Assembly: GCF_028201475.1 (NCBI RefSeq)
Contig: NZ_CP116383.1
Coordinates: forward strand, 3,286,001-3,350,000
Reading direction: 5' to 3'
From: Vibrio sp. SCSIO 43137
GTDB lineage: Bacteria > Pseudomonadota > Gammaproteobacteria > Enterobacterales > Vibrionaceae
DNA length: 64,000 bases
Positions 53,868-63,699 of this stretch are shown piece by piece; the first letter of the stretch is position 1; each line of letters begins with the position of its first letter. The notes beneath the pieces were generated by a model, which was given only the letters and a program-made list of their open reading frames with translations, did no database searches and was not told where the DNA came from. The translations under genes were made by a program, and so were the position numbers.

Positions 53868-54122
53868 ATGGCAGTGGGCCAAGTAGAGATTCATCTCATA
53901 AATAGTCAGGCCATTAATTTGGCAAAGGATATGCCTGACTGTCAGGTAACATTTATGCGACCAGCATCTGTCAGGTTTTCGCGCACCAACCGAAGCGCGT
54001 CATATCACCGTAGTGGATCAACTTCGGCACCTACTGCAAGTAAACCAGCGCCAGCAACGACCTTGGTAAAACGAGTAGCTATGGCTAAAAACGCTGAACA
54101 AAAAGTGACACAAGCGGCATAA
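53868..54122 (+). CDS. Possible small protein of unknown function
   Basis: An 84-codon frame. The N-terminal half (MAVGQVEIHLINSQAINLAK) looks like beta/helix protein; the second half is low in complexity, rich in Ser, Ala, Arg and Lys (SAPTASKPAPATTLVKRVAM). ATAGGA precedes the ATG. A strong terminator begins at once after the stop and a perfect palindrome lies upstream, so the segment is transcribed as a unit. It could instead be a small RNA. Confidence 0.45.
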   Translation: MAVGQVEIHLINSQAINLAKDMPDCQVTFMRPASVRFSRTNRSASYHRSGSTSAPTASKPAPATTLVKRVAMAKNAEQKVTQAA

Positions 54123-54123
54123 C

Positions 54124-54154
54124 AAAAAGCGCAGTTTAAACACTGCGCTTTTTT
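54124..54154 (+). terminator. Terminator of the small gene
   Basis: AAAAAGCGCAGT pairs with ACTGCGCTTTTTT around TTAAAC. Confidence 0.9.
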
Positions 54155-54204
54155 CTTACCCTGCGATTTGCTAACGTATCGTTATAACAATTACGGAGTA
54201 AGTA

Positions 54205-54471
54205 ATGAAGTGTCATAGAGTCAACGAGGTTATTGAACTGCTTCACCCGGAGTGGCAGAAAGAACCCGATCTTAATTTAATTGAGTTTATTCAGAAACTC
54301 AGTGAAGAAGCCGGCTACAAAGGTAAGTTAGCTGATCTTACCGACGATATCCTGATCTACCATTTAAAAATGCGCAACTCAGAGAAAGATGAAATGATTC
54401 CCGGCTTAGCCAAAGATCAGGAAGACGACTTTAAAACCGCCATTCTGAAAGCCAGAGGCATTATTAAGTAA
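54205..54471 (+). CDS. yihD: YihD family protein
   Basis: An 88-residue protein matching E. coli YihD closely over its length ([20 protein letters not shown] ... [14 protein letters not shown] ... [15 protein letters not shown]). Its function is unknown. In E. coli yihD lies just upstream of srkA and dsbA, the same neighbourhood as here. It has its own terminator 30 bases downstream. Confidence 0.93.
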   Translation: MKCHRVNEVIELLHPEWQKEPDLNLIEFIQKLSEEAGYKGKLADLTDDILIYHLKMRNSEKDEMIPGLAKDQEDDFKTAILKARGIIK

Positions 54472-54500
54472 TACAACCATCAATAAGATGATTTACTGGT

Positions 54501-54529
54501 AAAAACGACACTTGATGTGTCGTTTTTTT
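54501..54529 (+). terminator. Terminator of yihD
   Basis: AAAAACGACAC pairs with GTGTCGTTTTTTT around TTGAT. Confidence 0.93.
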
Positions 54530-54727
54530 GTTCTTACTTCACAGTTATATGTTAAAAATAGACCGCTGTTAAGAAACAAAGATGTTAACAGGGATATAAT
54601 CCGCTTCAATAATGCTCAATAAAAGCACTTCCACGCCAACATGAAAGCTGCAGAGTATTAATTATAACAATGAAAGCAATGTCAAAAAGATGCTACAAAG
54701 CATCACATCAGCCCACAAGGAACTAAC

Positions 54728-56146
54728 ATGAGTCAGGATAAGATAGAGATAAAAGATGTGACTCCCAAAACCTTTAACCCCAAAACTCATAAAGGAAATC
54801 AAGACAGATTTAATCCCAACAACCGAATTTACGTCAGGGAAAGCAAAGGCACATTTCAAAAACTGAGACGCTACGGCTCCTGGTTTTTATTACTGCTGTT
54901 TGGTTTAACCCCATGGATCCCTTATGGTGACCGACAAGCCATTTTGCTGGATATAGGTAATCAGCAGTTCAACTTTTTTGGTACCACACTCTATCCACAG
55001 GATCTAACCCTGCTGGCACTGCTGTTTATGATTGCCGCCTTCGGCCTGTTCTTTATCACCACTTTTCTCGGCCGGGTCTGGTGTGGCTATCTTTGCCCTC
55101 AAACCGTCTGGACATTTATGTATATATGGTTTGAAGAGAAGCTGGAAGGATCGGCGAATAAACGGCGTAAACAAGACAGCAAAAAACTGACATCACACCT
55201 GATTGCCAGAAAAAGTCTCAAACACCTTGCCTGGTTTGCTATCGCTTTAATTACCGGTTTTACTTTTGTCGGCTACTTTGTACCTATTAAGTCCCTGGTT
55301 ATCGATTTCTTTACCTTTAACAGCTCCTTCTGGTCTGGATTCTGGGTTCTGTTTTTTGCTATCTGTACTTATGCCAATGCCGGCTGGATGCGTTCGATCG
55401 TCTGTCTTCATATGTGCCCATATGCCAGATTCCAGTCAGCTATGTTTGATAAAGATACCTATATCGTGGGCTATAACCCGGTCAGAGGTGAGTCACGAGG
55501 CCCAAGATCGAGAAAAGCCGATCCTAAAAAACTAGGTCTGGGTGACTGTATCGACTGTGACCTCTGTGTTCAGGTTTGCCCGACAGGAATCGATATCCGC
55601 GACGGGCTTCAGTATGAATGTATCAACTGTGGCGCTTGTATTGATGCCTGTAATCAGACCATGGACAGAATGGGCTATGAAAAGAACCTGATTAGCTACA
55701 CCACCGAACACAGGTTGTCAGGCAATAGCACTAAAGTTATGCGTCCGAAACTGATCGGATACGGCTCGGTGATGATTCTGATGATAGCACTGTTCTTTGT
55801 TCAGATAGCCAGGGTAGAACCTGTAGGCATGAGCGTGTTACGGGACAGAAACCAGCTATTTAAAGTAAACAGCAGCGGTCAGGTGGAAAACACCTACACC
55901 CTGAAAGTGATAAATAAAACTCAGCAACCTCAGCAATATAAACTCAGTGTCGATGGCTTAAGTGATGCCACCTGGTATGGCAAACAGACCATTCAAGTCG
56001 AGCCGGGTGAAGTACTTAACCTGCCTATCAGTCTGGGGGTTAAATCCGATAAACTTAGCTCCCCCGTTGCGACGATTCAGTTTATACTCACAGACAGCAA
56101 CCAGTTTACTGTTGAAGTAGAGAGCCGGTTTATTAATAAACTTTAG
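54728..56146 (+). CDS. ccoG: Cytochrome c oxidase accessory protein CcoG
   Basis: A 472-residue inner-membrane iron-sulfur protein of the CcoG/RdxA/FixG family, which reduces copper for cbb3 oxidase assembly. It has membrane helices (about 45-60, 90-115, 160-180, 195-220 and 345-365) and CGYLCPQTVWT. Two ferredoxin-type 4Fe-4S motifs follow (CIDCDLCVQVCPTG; CINCGACIDACNQTMD), and an Ig-like periplasmic C-terminal domain ends the protein. No cco structural genes are in this window. Confidence 0.95.
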   Translation: MSQDKIEIKDVTPKTFNPKTHKGNQDRFNPNNRIYVRESKGTFQKLRRYGSWFLLLLFGLTPWIPYGDRQAILLDIGNQQFNFFGTTLYPQDLTLLALLFMIAAFGLFFITTFLGRVWCGYLCPQTVWTFMYIWFEEKLEGSANKRRKQDSKKLTSHLIARKSLKHLAWFAIALITGFTFVGYFVPIKSLVIDFFTFNSSFWSGFWVLFFAICTYANAGWMRSIVCLHMCPYARFQSAMFDKDTYIVGYNPVRGESRGPRSRKADPKKLGLGDCIDCDLCVQVCPTGIDIRDGLQYECINCGACIDACNQTMDRMGYEKNLISYTTEHRLSGNSTKVMRPKLIGYGSVMILMIALFFVQIARVEPVGMSVLRDRNQLFKVNSSGQVENTYTLKVINKTQQPQQYKLSVDGLSDATWYGKQTIQVEPGEVLNLPISLGVKSDKLSSPVATIQFILTDSNQFTVEVESRFINKL

Positions 56147-56162
56147 GCTTTCTGGTTATCAT

Positions 56163-56191
56163 AAAAAAGGGCTCGGTAACGAGTCCTTTTT
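56163..56191 (+). terminator. Terminator of ccoG
   Basis: AAAAAAGGGCTCG pairs with CGAGTCCTTTTT (one G-T pair) around GTAA. It lies directly before srkA. Confidence 0.85.
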
Positions 56192-56210
56192 ATTTGCGGA
56201 CAGCACAGAA

Positions 56211-57197
56211 ATGAACAACAAGGCTTTTAATTTTGATGCCCTTACCCCCGACTTTATGTGGTATGCCATTGCCAGTATCGGCATCAGGGCTGAATCGGGG
56301 CTTCTGGCACTAAACAGTTATGAAAACAGGGTTTATCAGTTTGTCGACGAAGAAAAGCAGCGCTATGTAGTGAAATTTTATCGCCCTATGCGCTGGAGCA
56401 AAGAACAGATACAGGAAGAGCATGATTTTACTCTGGAGTTAATTGAGCATGAGGTTCCAGTTGCACCACCAGTAAAAATTAATGGTCATACCCTGCATGA
56501 GTATCAGGGATACCTGTTTGCCCTGTTTGAAAGTGTTGGCGGCCGCCAGTTTGAAGTTGATAACTATGACCAGCTAGAGTGGGTTGGCCGCTTTATGGGG
56601 CGCATCCACAGTATCGGCAGCAAACAGACTTTTCAGCACCGGCCAGAAATCTGCCTGAACGACTACCTTTACCAGCCGAAAAAACGGTTGGAGAACTCCA
56701 GCTTTATTCCTGCCCATCTGGAAAACAGCTTCTTCAGCGATCTAAACCTTCTGATTAACTCACTAGAGCAGCAGTGGGATAACCAGTTCACCAGCATTCG
56801 TCTGCATGGAGATTGTCATCCGGGAAATATTCTCTGGAGAGACGGCCCTATGTTTGTGGATCTCGACGATGCCAGAAATGGTCCGGCTATTCAGGACCTC
56901 TGGATGCTGTTAAACGGAGAGAGAGCTGACAAACTGGCTCAGCTGGATATTATTCTGGAAGGTTATCAGGAGTTTTTTGACTTTGACCAGTCAGAATTGA
57001 AACTAATAGAGCCATTACGGGGTCTACGTATGGTGCACTATATGGCATGGCTGGCGAAAAGATGGGATGATCCCGCCTTTCCTGCTGCCTTTCCCTGGTT
57101 TGCTGACCCTAAATATTGGGAAAATCAGGTACTGGCCATCAAAGAGCAAATTGCAGCACTGCAGGAGCCACCGCTGTCACTAATGCCACAATGGTAG
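56211..57197 (+). CDS. srkA: Stress response kinase A
   Basis: A 328-residue protein kinase-like phosphotransferase of the SrkA/YihE family (APH fold). Motifs visible: VVKFYRPMRW with the ATP-binding Lys, the catalytic loop SIRLHGDCHPGNILW and the metal-binding FVDLDDARNGP. In E. coli it counters stress-induced death and is co-transcribed with dsbA, as the 58-base gap allows here. Confidence 0.94.
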   Translation: MNNKAFNFDALTPDFMWYAIASIGIRAESGLLALNSYENRVYQFVDEEKQRYVVKFYRPMRWSKEQIQEEHDFTLELIEHEVPVAPPVKINGHTLHEYQGYLFALFESVGGRQFEVDNYDQLEWVGRFMGRIHSIGSKQTFQHRPEICLNDYLYQPKKRLENSSFIPAHLENSFFSDLNLLINSLEQQWDNQFTSIRLHGDCHPGNILWRDGPMFVDLDDARNGPAIQDLWMLLNGERADKLAQLDIILEGYQEFFDFDQSELKLIEPLRGLRMVHYMAWLAKRWDDPAFPAAFPWFADPKYWENQVLAIKEQIAALQEPPLSLMPQW

Positions 57198-57255
57198 CCA
57201 GATATAGGTTAAACTGATAAATATAAATAGAATCTAGACGGAGAAAGAGATCACA

Positions 57256-57855
57256 ATGAAAAAGCTATTTTTGTTAATGACCACCTTTATGTTCAGCGTG
57301 GTGGTACAGGCAGCCCAGTTTAAGGAAGGAGACCACTATCAGGTTCTCGACGTAGAGAGATCGTCCTCTCCTGTTGTTACTGAGTTTTTCTCTTTTTACT
57401 GCCCACACTGCTATAAGTTTGAGCCTATTATGGAGCAACTGAAGAAGAAAATTCCTGATAATGCCAAACTACAAAAGGCTCATGTCTCCTTTATGGGCGG
57501 CAATATGGGTGTTCCGGTAGCAAAAGCTTACGCCACTATGGTTGTGCTAAAAGCCGAAGATAAGATGGTTCCTTATTTCTTTAAGCAGATTCAGGATTTC
57601 CGTAAGCCTCCTGCCACAGAACAAGATCTACGCCAGATGTTTATCGATAACGGCATTGACGGCAAAAAGTTCGACGCTGCCTACAAAGGGTTTGCCGTTG
57701 ATTCCATGCAGAGACGTTTTGAGAAACAGTTTAAAGACACTGGTCTGAGAGGTGTTCCGGGACTGGTGGTAAACAACAAGTATCTGGTTAAAACAGATAA
57801 TCTGAAAAACTACAATGAGTATTTCGATCTGGTTAATTTCTTATTGAAAAAATAA
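57256..57855 (+). CDS. dsbA: Periplasmic thiol:disulfide interchange protein DsbA
   Basis: A 199-residue exported thioredoxin-fold oxidase. Signal peptide [19 protein letters not shown], active site [11 protein letters not shown] (CPHC) and the cis-proline loop RGVPGLVVN are present. An inserted helical domain lies between. It introduces disulfides in secreted proteins, including toxins and pili in vibrios. Confidence 0.97.
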   Translation: MKKLFLLMTTFMFSVVVQAAQFKEGDHYQVLDVERSSSPVVTEFFSFYCPHCYKFEPIMEQLKKKIPDNAKLQKAHVSFMGGNMGVPVAKAYATMVVLKAEDKMVPYFFKQIQDFRKPPATEQDLRQMFIDNGIDGKKFDAAYKGFAVDSMQRRFEKQFKDTGLRGVPGLVVNNKYLVKTDNLKNYNEYFDLVNFLLKK

Positions 57856-57866
57856 CCTATTCCCAG

Positions 57867-57900
57867 AAAAAATGGAGCGTTAAAGCTCCATTTTTTATTT
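57867..57900. terminator. Bidirectional terminator after dsbA
   Basis: AAAAAATGGAGC pairs with GCTCCATTTTTT around GTTAAA; it overlaps the stop of the convergent acyltransferase gene. Confidence 0.93.
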
Positions 57901-58776
57901 GTTATAAATCTCATCCAGCAACTTATCTTTCTGCTGCCAGACATCGGTTAGCCAGCCCTGAAACGCGCGTTTATAAGGCTTGTCATTAAAATAGTCACCC
58001 GACACCTGCTCATCGACAGGCAGCACCTTAATTCTGACCACAACACGCTTCATCCTGCCCATCAGCATATCTTTAAAAGGCAATTCCCGGTTATCAGGGT
58101 AAGCCAGAGTGACATCAATAATACTATCAAACTGTTCCCCCATGGCTGCCAGCGTATAAGCTATACCGCCGGATTTTGGCGGCAACAAATTGTTAAACCT
58201 GCCTTTGCCCGCAGCCTTCTTCTCAGCAGTAAACCGGGTACCTTCAACATAATTCACCACAGTAGTAGGAATATGTTTAAATTTCTCGCAAGAGCGTCGG
58301 GTAGTTTGCAGATCTTTACCCTTGAGATGAGGGTTTCGAATCAGATATTCCCTCGAATAGCGTTTCATAAACGGCATATCAAGAGCCCAGCAAGCCATAC
58401 CAACAAAAGGCACATACAAAAGCTGCTGTTTCAGGAAAAACTTAGGCATAGGAACTCTGTCTTTAAATACACAGCAGAGAATAACGATATCTGTCCAGCT
58501 AAGGTGGTTAGATATCATCAGATACCAGCCTTTAGGGTTAAGGTTCTCACCACCTTCAATATCCCACTCTATTTTATTGAATATTGAGAGAAACGCAGAG
58601 TTAAGGGTGGCCCATAACCACATTACTTTATTGGCCGCCAATGTAATGATTGTCTTGGCTGCAGCAACCGGCAGAACAAACTTAACAATAGCAAGGATAC
58701 AGATAAGAGTTGAACAAACGGCACTGTTCACAATCACAAACAGTACACTTAAGATAAGTTTTAGGTAGCCAAACAT
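57895..58776 (-). CDS. Membrane-bound acyltransferase (YihG/PlsC family)
   Basis: A 293-residue 1-acylglycerol-3-phosphate acyltransferase-like protein with N-terminal membrane segments (LILSVLFVIVNSAVCSTLIC; VAAAKTIITLAANKVM). The catalytic HxxxxD is in MISNHLSWTDIVI, and the substrate-binding EGTR in VNYVEGTRFTAEKK. It resembles E. coli YihG, which alters phospholipid acyl chains, and occupies the same neighbourhood near dsbA. Confidence 0.88.
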   Translation of the reverse strand: MFGYLKLILSVLFVIVNSAVCSTLICILAIVKFVLPVAAAKTIITLAANKVMWLWATLNSAFLSIFNKIEWDIEGGENLNPKGWYLMISNHLSWTDIVILCCVFKDRVPMPKFFLKQQLLYVPFVGMACWALDMPFMKRYSREYLIRNPHLKGKDLQTTRRSCEKFKHIPTTVVNYVEGTRFTAEKKAAGKGRFNNLLPPKSGGIAYTLAAMGEQFDSIIDVTLAYPDNRELPFKDMLMGRMKRVVVRIKVLPVDEQVSGDYFNDKPYKRAFQGWLTDVWQQKDKLLDEIYNK

Positions 58777-58861
58777 CTGTATAAAAGCCCTTCTGACTCA
58801 GTTTTTAAATCGCCAGTATTATACAAATGAATGATTAGATTGAAATATCCTCTCTCACATA

Positions 58862-60388
58862 TCAAACCACTTGAGCGTTAAGGTACTTTAACAATCTATC
58901 CATCGCCCGGTAACCCAGCGCTTCCGACAAATGTTTTCTCTCTACCTGCTCCGCACCTTCCAGATCAGCAATGGTTCTGGCGACCTTAATTATCCTGTGG
59001 TAAGCCCTTATAGATAACCCCAGTTTATGCAGTGCCGTCTCTAAAAACACTGCATCGTCTTTCCTCAAAGGACAGTGCTTATCTATAGCACGGCTGCCCA
59101 GACGGGAATTAATACAGCCGGAACGTTGCTCCATCTTGTCTCTGGCGGATAAAACCCTCTCCCTGATAACCTCAGTCGGCTCGCCTCTGTCTCCGCCAGA
59201 TGCAAGGGTTCCCTGCGGCAGCAGAGGAACTTCCAGTGACATATCAAACCTGTCCAGCAAGGGGCCGGAAAGTTTAGATAGATAACGCAGAATGGCCTGA
59301 GGATTGGTTCGCGACAGATCACCTTCATAATGTCCGCTAGGGCTGGGGTTTAGTGCCCCTATCAGCTGAAAACGCGCCGGAAAGCAGGTTTTACGCGCAG
59401 CACGTGAGATAATGATTTCACCCGACTCCAGGGGCTCACGAAGAGAGTCGAGCACTTTTCGGTCAAATTCCGGCATCTCATCGAGAAAAAGCAGCCCGTT
59501 ATGGGACAGAGAAATCTCTCCCGGCCTTGGTATAGAGCCACCACCAACCAGTGCCGCCATAGAAGAAGAGTGGTGAGGCGCTCTGAAGGGTCTGTTTCTC
59601 CAGTTAAACTGATTGATATCCTGTTCCGTCAGTGATGTCACAGAAGCGGTTTCCAGCGCCTCTCTGGTGCTCATTTCCGGCAATAAATCGGACAGACGTG
59701 ACGCCAGCATGGTTTTTCCGGTACCGGGCGGGCCGATAAACAATAAATTATGGCCACCAGCGGCAGCAATTTCCAGAGCCCGCTTCCCATGCTGCTGACC
59801 AATAATATCCTGCATATCTCTTTTACTATTTCGGGGTTTGATATTTGCAGAAGATGACTGAAACAGGGTCAGTTTTTTCTGACCGTGCAGATCAGCACAC
59901 ACCTCCAGCAGGCTGGCTGCCGACTTATGTTGTTGTTCTCCCACCAGCGCTGCCTGATCACCGTTTTGATTTGGTACCGTTAAACTATGTCCCGCTTTAA
60001 TGGCAGCTACTGCTGCTGGTAATACCCCCTTGATATAACGAAGTTCACCGGACAGAGCCAGCTCACCGATAAACTCCCTGTTTTGTAGTGCACTCGCTGC
60101 CAGCTGATTTGATGCCGCCAGAATGCCAAGGGCAATTGGCAGGTCAAACCGCCCCCCCTCTTTGGGCAGATCAGCCGGCGCAAGGTTTACCGTGATCCTT
60201 TTGGCCGGAAACTCAAAATTGGAGTTAATAATCGCACTCCTGACTCTGTCTTTAGACTCCTTTACCGTTGTTTCCGGCAATCCGACCAGAGTAAACCCCG
60301 GCATGCCTTTGCTGATATGAACCTCTACCATAACCAGCGGAGACTCAACTCCGACACTGGCCCTGCTGTGTACAATTGCTAATGCCAT
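58862..60388 (-). CDS. comM: ComM-type AAA+ helicase (natural transformation)
   Basis: A 508-residue hexameric MCM-like helicase that extends the three-strand junction during transformation. It has an N-terminal Lon-protease-like fold (PGFTLVGLPETTVKESKDRV), then Walker A (LLFIGPPGTGKTMLAS), Walker B (LLFLDEMPEFDRKV) and a C-terminal Mg-chelatase lid (LSIRAYHRIIKVARTIADLE). The ATG at 60388 (MALAIVHSRA) matches the family start. It is divergent from the ilv operon. Confidence 0.95.
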   Translation of the reverse strand: MALAIVHSRASVGVESPLVMVEVHISKGMPGFTLVGLPETTVKESKDRVRSAIINSNFEFPAKRITVNLAPADLPKEGGRFDLPIALGILAASNQLAASALQNREFIGELALSGELRYIKGVLPAAVAAIKAGHSLTVPNQNGDQAALVGEQQHKSAASLLEVCADLHGQKKLTLFQSSSANIKPRNSKRDMQDIIGQQHGKRALEIAAAGGHNLLFIGPPGTGKTMLASRLSDLLPEMSTREALETASVTSLTEQDINQFNWRNRPFRAPHHSSSMAALVGGGSIPRPGEISLSHNGLLFLDEMPEFDRKVLDSLREPLESGEIIISRAARKTCFPARFQLIGALNPSPSGHYEGDLSRTNPQAILRYLSKLSGPLLDRFDMSLEVPLLPQGTLASGGDRGEPTEVIRERVLSARDKMEQRSGCINSRLGSRAIDKHCPLRKDDAVFLETALHKLGLSIRAYHRIIKVARTIADLEGAEQVERKHLSEALGYRAMDRLLKYLNAQVV

Positions 60389-60551
60389 TTTTCCCTCAAC
60401 CACATGAAATCACTCTGTTAAAGGGGTTATATAGCCTGATCAGGAGAGAGGTAATTATGATAAAAGACTGATTTTTTTCTTGTCACAACTGGTTATTTTG
60501 TGTTACCACTAGTGACGCAAACATTTACGTACAAGAATTATTTAAATAGAA

Positions 60552-60644
60552 ATGAACTTTAACGCTCGCATTAACGCACTCATTATTCTGATTATCGTGG
60601 TCATTATTGATACCGCGCGGGGGCGAGTGAGCGGCAAAAAGTAA
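60552..60644 (+). CDS. ilvL: ilv operon leader peptide
   Basis: A 30-residue leader with nine consecutive branched-chain codons (LIILIIVVII, positions 10-19). It is followed within 20 bases by a strong terminator and lies 164 bases before ilvG, exactly the attenuation layout of the E. coli ilvGMEDA operon. The tail (TARGRVSGKK) is Arg/Lys-rich. Stalling at Ile, Leu or Val codons would prevent formation of the terminator. Confidence 0.85.
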   Translation: MNFNARINALIILIIVVIIDTARGRVSGKK

Positions 60645-60660
60645 AACAAGAATTACAAAA

Positions 60661-60694
60661 AAACCCCCGCACTGAAAAGTCCGGGGGTTTTTTT
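60661..60694 (+). terminator. Attenuator of the ilv operon
   Basis: AAACCCCCG pairs with CGGGGGTTT around CACTGAAAAGTC and is followed by more Ts. It lies between ilvL and ilvG. Confidence 0.9.
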
Positions 60695-60808
60695 AAACCT
60701 TTAAGCCAGAGTTGTATAAATGGCAATCAAATAACAGGATGTATGGGAGCACAGTATGTGTCACAAAGAACTAGCACTGAATCATAACCAGTGCAGCAGG
60801 AGGTGCCA

Positions 60809-62455
60809 ATGAACGGTTCTAATCTGGTCGTTGCCGCGTTAAAGCAGCAGGGAATAAAAACCGTATTCGGCTACCCGGGCGGAGCTATTATGCCCATCTA
60901 TGATGCTCTTTATGAGAGTGGTGTAGAACATGTACTCTGCCGCCATGAGCAGGGAGCCGCCATCGCCGCTATCGGTATGGCAAGAGCAACTCAGGATGTC
61001 GCCGTCTGTCTGGCAACGTCAGGACCGGGAGCGACCAATCTGGTCACAGGTTTAGCTGATGCCCTGCTGGACTCAGTGCCACTGGTAGCCATAACAGGAC
61101 AGGTAGCCACTCCGTTAATCGGAACTGACGCCTTTCAGGAGATGGATGTTATCGGCATGTCATTAGCCTGCTGCAAACACAGCTATCTGGTGACCGATAT
61201 CGATGAGTTAGCACCGACTCTGGCTGAAGCCTTTGAAGTGGCTAAATGCGGCAGGCCGGGACCGGTAGTCGTGGATATCGCAAAAGATGTTCAGCTAGCC
61301 GAAGCCCCAGTCCATGAACTGCCTTACTTTGAACCTCCATCTATTCCCGTCGCTGACCCTGAAGCCCTAAGTAAAGCCCAGAGCATTCTGAGCAAAGCAG
61401 ACAAGCCGGTGCTCTATGTCGGTGGTGGCGTACAACTGGCAAAAGCAACAGAAGCCGTCAGAACCTTCTTAGATAGTAACCCTATGCCTTGTGTAAGTAC
61501 CCTGAAAGGGCTGGGAAGTGTTGATCGTCATGACCCGCACTATCTTGGCATGGTAGGTATGCACGGCACCAAAGCAGCCAACTTGATTGTTCAGGAGTCT
61601 GACCTTCTTATCGTAGTCGGAGCACGCTTTGACGACAGGGTGACAGGAAGACTGGACTCATTTGCCCCGGATGCACGGGTTATTCATATCGATATCGATG
61701 CCGCCGAGTTCAACAAACTGCGCCACTCTCACGCCTCACTGCAGGGAGACATTAATGTCATTCTACCTCAGCTCTCTCTTGATGAAGATATCTCTCCATG
61801 GCTGAAACACACTTCTGAACTCAGGACCGAGTTCCGCTGGCGTTATGATCATCCGGGTGAGCTGATATACGCACCGCTGCTACTGAAACAGCTATCCGAT
61901 ATGATGCCGGACAGCACTATGATCTCGACCGATGTAGGCCAACATCAGATGTGGGCAGCACAGCATATACAACCACGACAGCCGGAAAACTATATAACCT
62001 CTGCCGGGCTGGGCACCATGGGCTTTGGCCTGCCCGCGGCCATTGGTGCAAAAATCGCCCGTCCTGACGATCAGTCCATTCTTATTACCGGTGACGGTTC
62101 ATTTATGATGAACGTGCAGGAACTTGGCACCATCAAGCGTAAACAACTGCCGGTGAAGATCGTACTACTGAACAACCAGCGTCTGGGTATGGTTCGTCAG
62201 TGGCAGTCACTGTTCTTTGACGGCCGCCATAGTGAAACCATTCTGGATGACAACCCAGATTTTCAGGCTCTTGCGGCAGCATTCGGTATTCCCGGAAAAA
62301 CCATTAGCAACAAAGAGGAAGTTGAACCAGCACTAAAAGAGATGCTGGAGAGTGACACCGCTTATCTTCTCCATGTGGTCATTGATGAAGATGAAAACGT
62401 ATGGCCTCTGGTACCACCGGGCGCTGCAAACCAAGATATGCTGGAGAACACCTGA
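60809..62455 (+). CDS. ilvG: Acetolactate synthase II, large subunit
   Basis: A 548-residue ThDP enzyme (same length as E. coli IlvG), catalysing the first common step of Ile/Val synthesis. It has the N-terminal catalytic Glu region ([17 protein letters not shown]) and the ThDP motif ([20 protein letters not shown] ... VLLNNQR). The gene is intact, unlike the frameshifted K-12 copy. The ATG at 60809 follows AGGAGG; a GTG at 60791 is rejected. Stop and next start overlap (TGATG). Confidence 0.97.
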   Translation: MNGSNLVVAALKQQGIKTVFGYPGGAIMPIYDALYESGVEHVLCRHEQGAAIAAIGMARATQDVAVCLATSGPGATNLVTGLADALLDSVPLVAITGQVATPLIGTDAFQEMDVIGMSLACCKHSYLVTDIDELAPTLAEAFEVAKCGRPGPVVVDIAKDVQLAEAPVHELPYFEPPSIPVADPEALSKAQSILSKADKPVLYVGGGVQLAKATEAVRTFLDSNPMPCVSTLKGLGSVDRHDPHYLGMVGMHGTKAANLIVQESDLLIVVGARFDDRVTGRLDSFAPDARVIHIDIDAAEFNKLRHSHASLQGDINVILPQLSLDEDISPWLKHTSELRTEFRWRYDHPGELIYAPLLLKQLSDMMPDSTMISTDVGQHQMWAAQHIQPRQPENYITSAGLGTMGFGLPAAIGAKIARPDDQSILITGDGSFMMNVQELGTIKRKQLPVKIVLLNNQRLGMVRQWQSLFFDGRHSETILDDNPDFQALAAAFGIPGKTISNKEEVEPALKEMLESDTAYLLHVVIDEDENVWPLVPPGAANQDMLENT

Positions 62456-62724
62456 TGGACAGATACCTATTAAAAATTGAAGCCCATGATAAGCCGGTTC
62501 TGGTAGAACGAATCCTGCGTGTTGTCAGACACCGCGGGTTTACCATCAAGCAAATACTTGCGACACAGAACCATGAGAGTAAAGTGGCTCAGATAGAGCT
62601 CGTTGTCGACAGTGATCGTCCTATCACTTTAATTACCAATCAGGTAGAAAAACTGTGGGATGTTACTAATGTAGATACAAGCCGACTGAAAAAAGACGAA
62701 ATGCTCAGTGCATATAAAATATAA
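62455..62724 (+). CDS. ilvM: Acetolactate synthase II, small subunit
   Basis: An 89-residue ACT-domain regulatory subunit ([21 protein letters not shown] ... DVTNVDTSRL) that activates the large subunit. Its ATG overlaps the ilvG stop by one base, so translation is coupled. An upstream in-frame ATG at 62401 lies inside ilvG. Confidence 0.94.
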   Translation: MDRYLLKIEAHDKPVLVERILRVVRHRGFTIKQILATQNHESKVAQIELVVDSDRPITLITNQVEKLWDVTNVDTSRLKKDEMLSAYKI

Positions 62725-62738
62725 GGAAGGATTCTGAT

Positions 62739-63680
62739 ATGGCGACAAATACAGCTGATTTTATCTGGTTTAATGGAAAAATGGTTCCCTGGGCAGAGGC
62801 AAATGTTCACGTTCTGACCCACGCAATGCACTACGGAACTTCTGTTTTTGAAGGTATACGCTGCTATAACACTCCAAACGGCCCTGTGGTTTTCAGACAT
62901 AAAGAGCATATGCAGAGGCTGAAAGACTCAGCCAAGATCTACCGTTTCCCGATCCCTTACAGCGTTGATGAGCTAATGGAAGCGTGCCGCGAAACCTTAC
63001 GTGAAAATAAACTGGACTCAGCTTATATCCGTCCGCTTGGTTTCGTTGGTAATGTTGGTCTGGGCGTTTGTCCGCCTGCCGATACCGATATGGAGCTGAT
63101 CATTGCCGCTTTCCCTTGGGGCTCTTATCTGGGTGAAGAAGCACTGGCCAATGGTGTAGATGCCATGATTTCAAGCTGGAACCGCGCTGCACCAAACACC
63201 ATACCTACCGCAGCAAAAGCGGGGGGTAACTACCTGTCATCACTGCTGGTGGGCGGCGAAGCAAGACGTCACGGCTATGCTGAAGGTATCGCACTCAGTG
63301 TCGACGGCTACCTGTCTGAAGGTGCAGGAGAGAATATTTTTGTTATTAAAAACGGAGTGATTAGCACTCCGCCAGCCACCAGCGCCATCCTTCCGGGCAT
63401 CACCAGAAACTCCATCATGACTCTGGCCAAAGAATTTGGCTATGAAGTGAGGGAAGAGAATATTGCCCGTGAGGCACTCTATCTTGCCGATGAGATATTT
63501 ATGACAGGCACCGCAGCAGAAATTGTACCTGTACGTAGTGTCGACAAAATTACCGTAGGCGAAGGCAAACGAGGTCCGGTTACAGAGAAAGTTCAGGCAG
63601 CATTCTTCGGGCTATTTGATGGTACAACAGAAGATAAATGGGGCTGGTTAGATCCGGTTTACCCGGATTCAGAGAAATAA
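62739..63680 (+). CDS. ilvE: Branched-chain amino acid aminotransferase
   Basis: A 313-residue PLP fold IV transaminase making Val, Leu and Ile from their keto acids. It has [13 protein letters not shown], the PLP-Lys region [14 protein letters not shown], and the phosphate-binding [11 protein letters not shown]. The last steps are [17 protein letters not shown]. ilvD starts 19 bases downstream. Confidence 0.97.
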   Translation: MATNTADFIWFNGKMVPWAEANVHVLTHAMHYGTSVFEGIRCYNTPNGPVVFRHKEHMQRLKDSAKIYRFPIPYSVDELMEACRETLRENKLDSAYIRPLGFVGNVGLGVCPPADTDMELIIAAFPWGSYLGEEALANGVDAMISSWNRAAPNTIPTAAKAGGNYLSSLLVGGEARRHGYAEGIALSVDGYLSEGAGENIFVIKNGVISTPPATSAILPGITRNSIMTLAKEFGYEVREENIAREALYLADEIFMTGTAAEIVPVRSVDKITVGEGKRGPVTEKVQAAFFGLFDGTTEDKWGWLDPVYPDSEK

Positions 63681-63699
63681 GAGAAGGAACTTAACGAAC

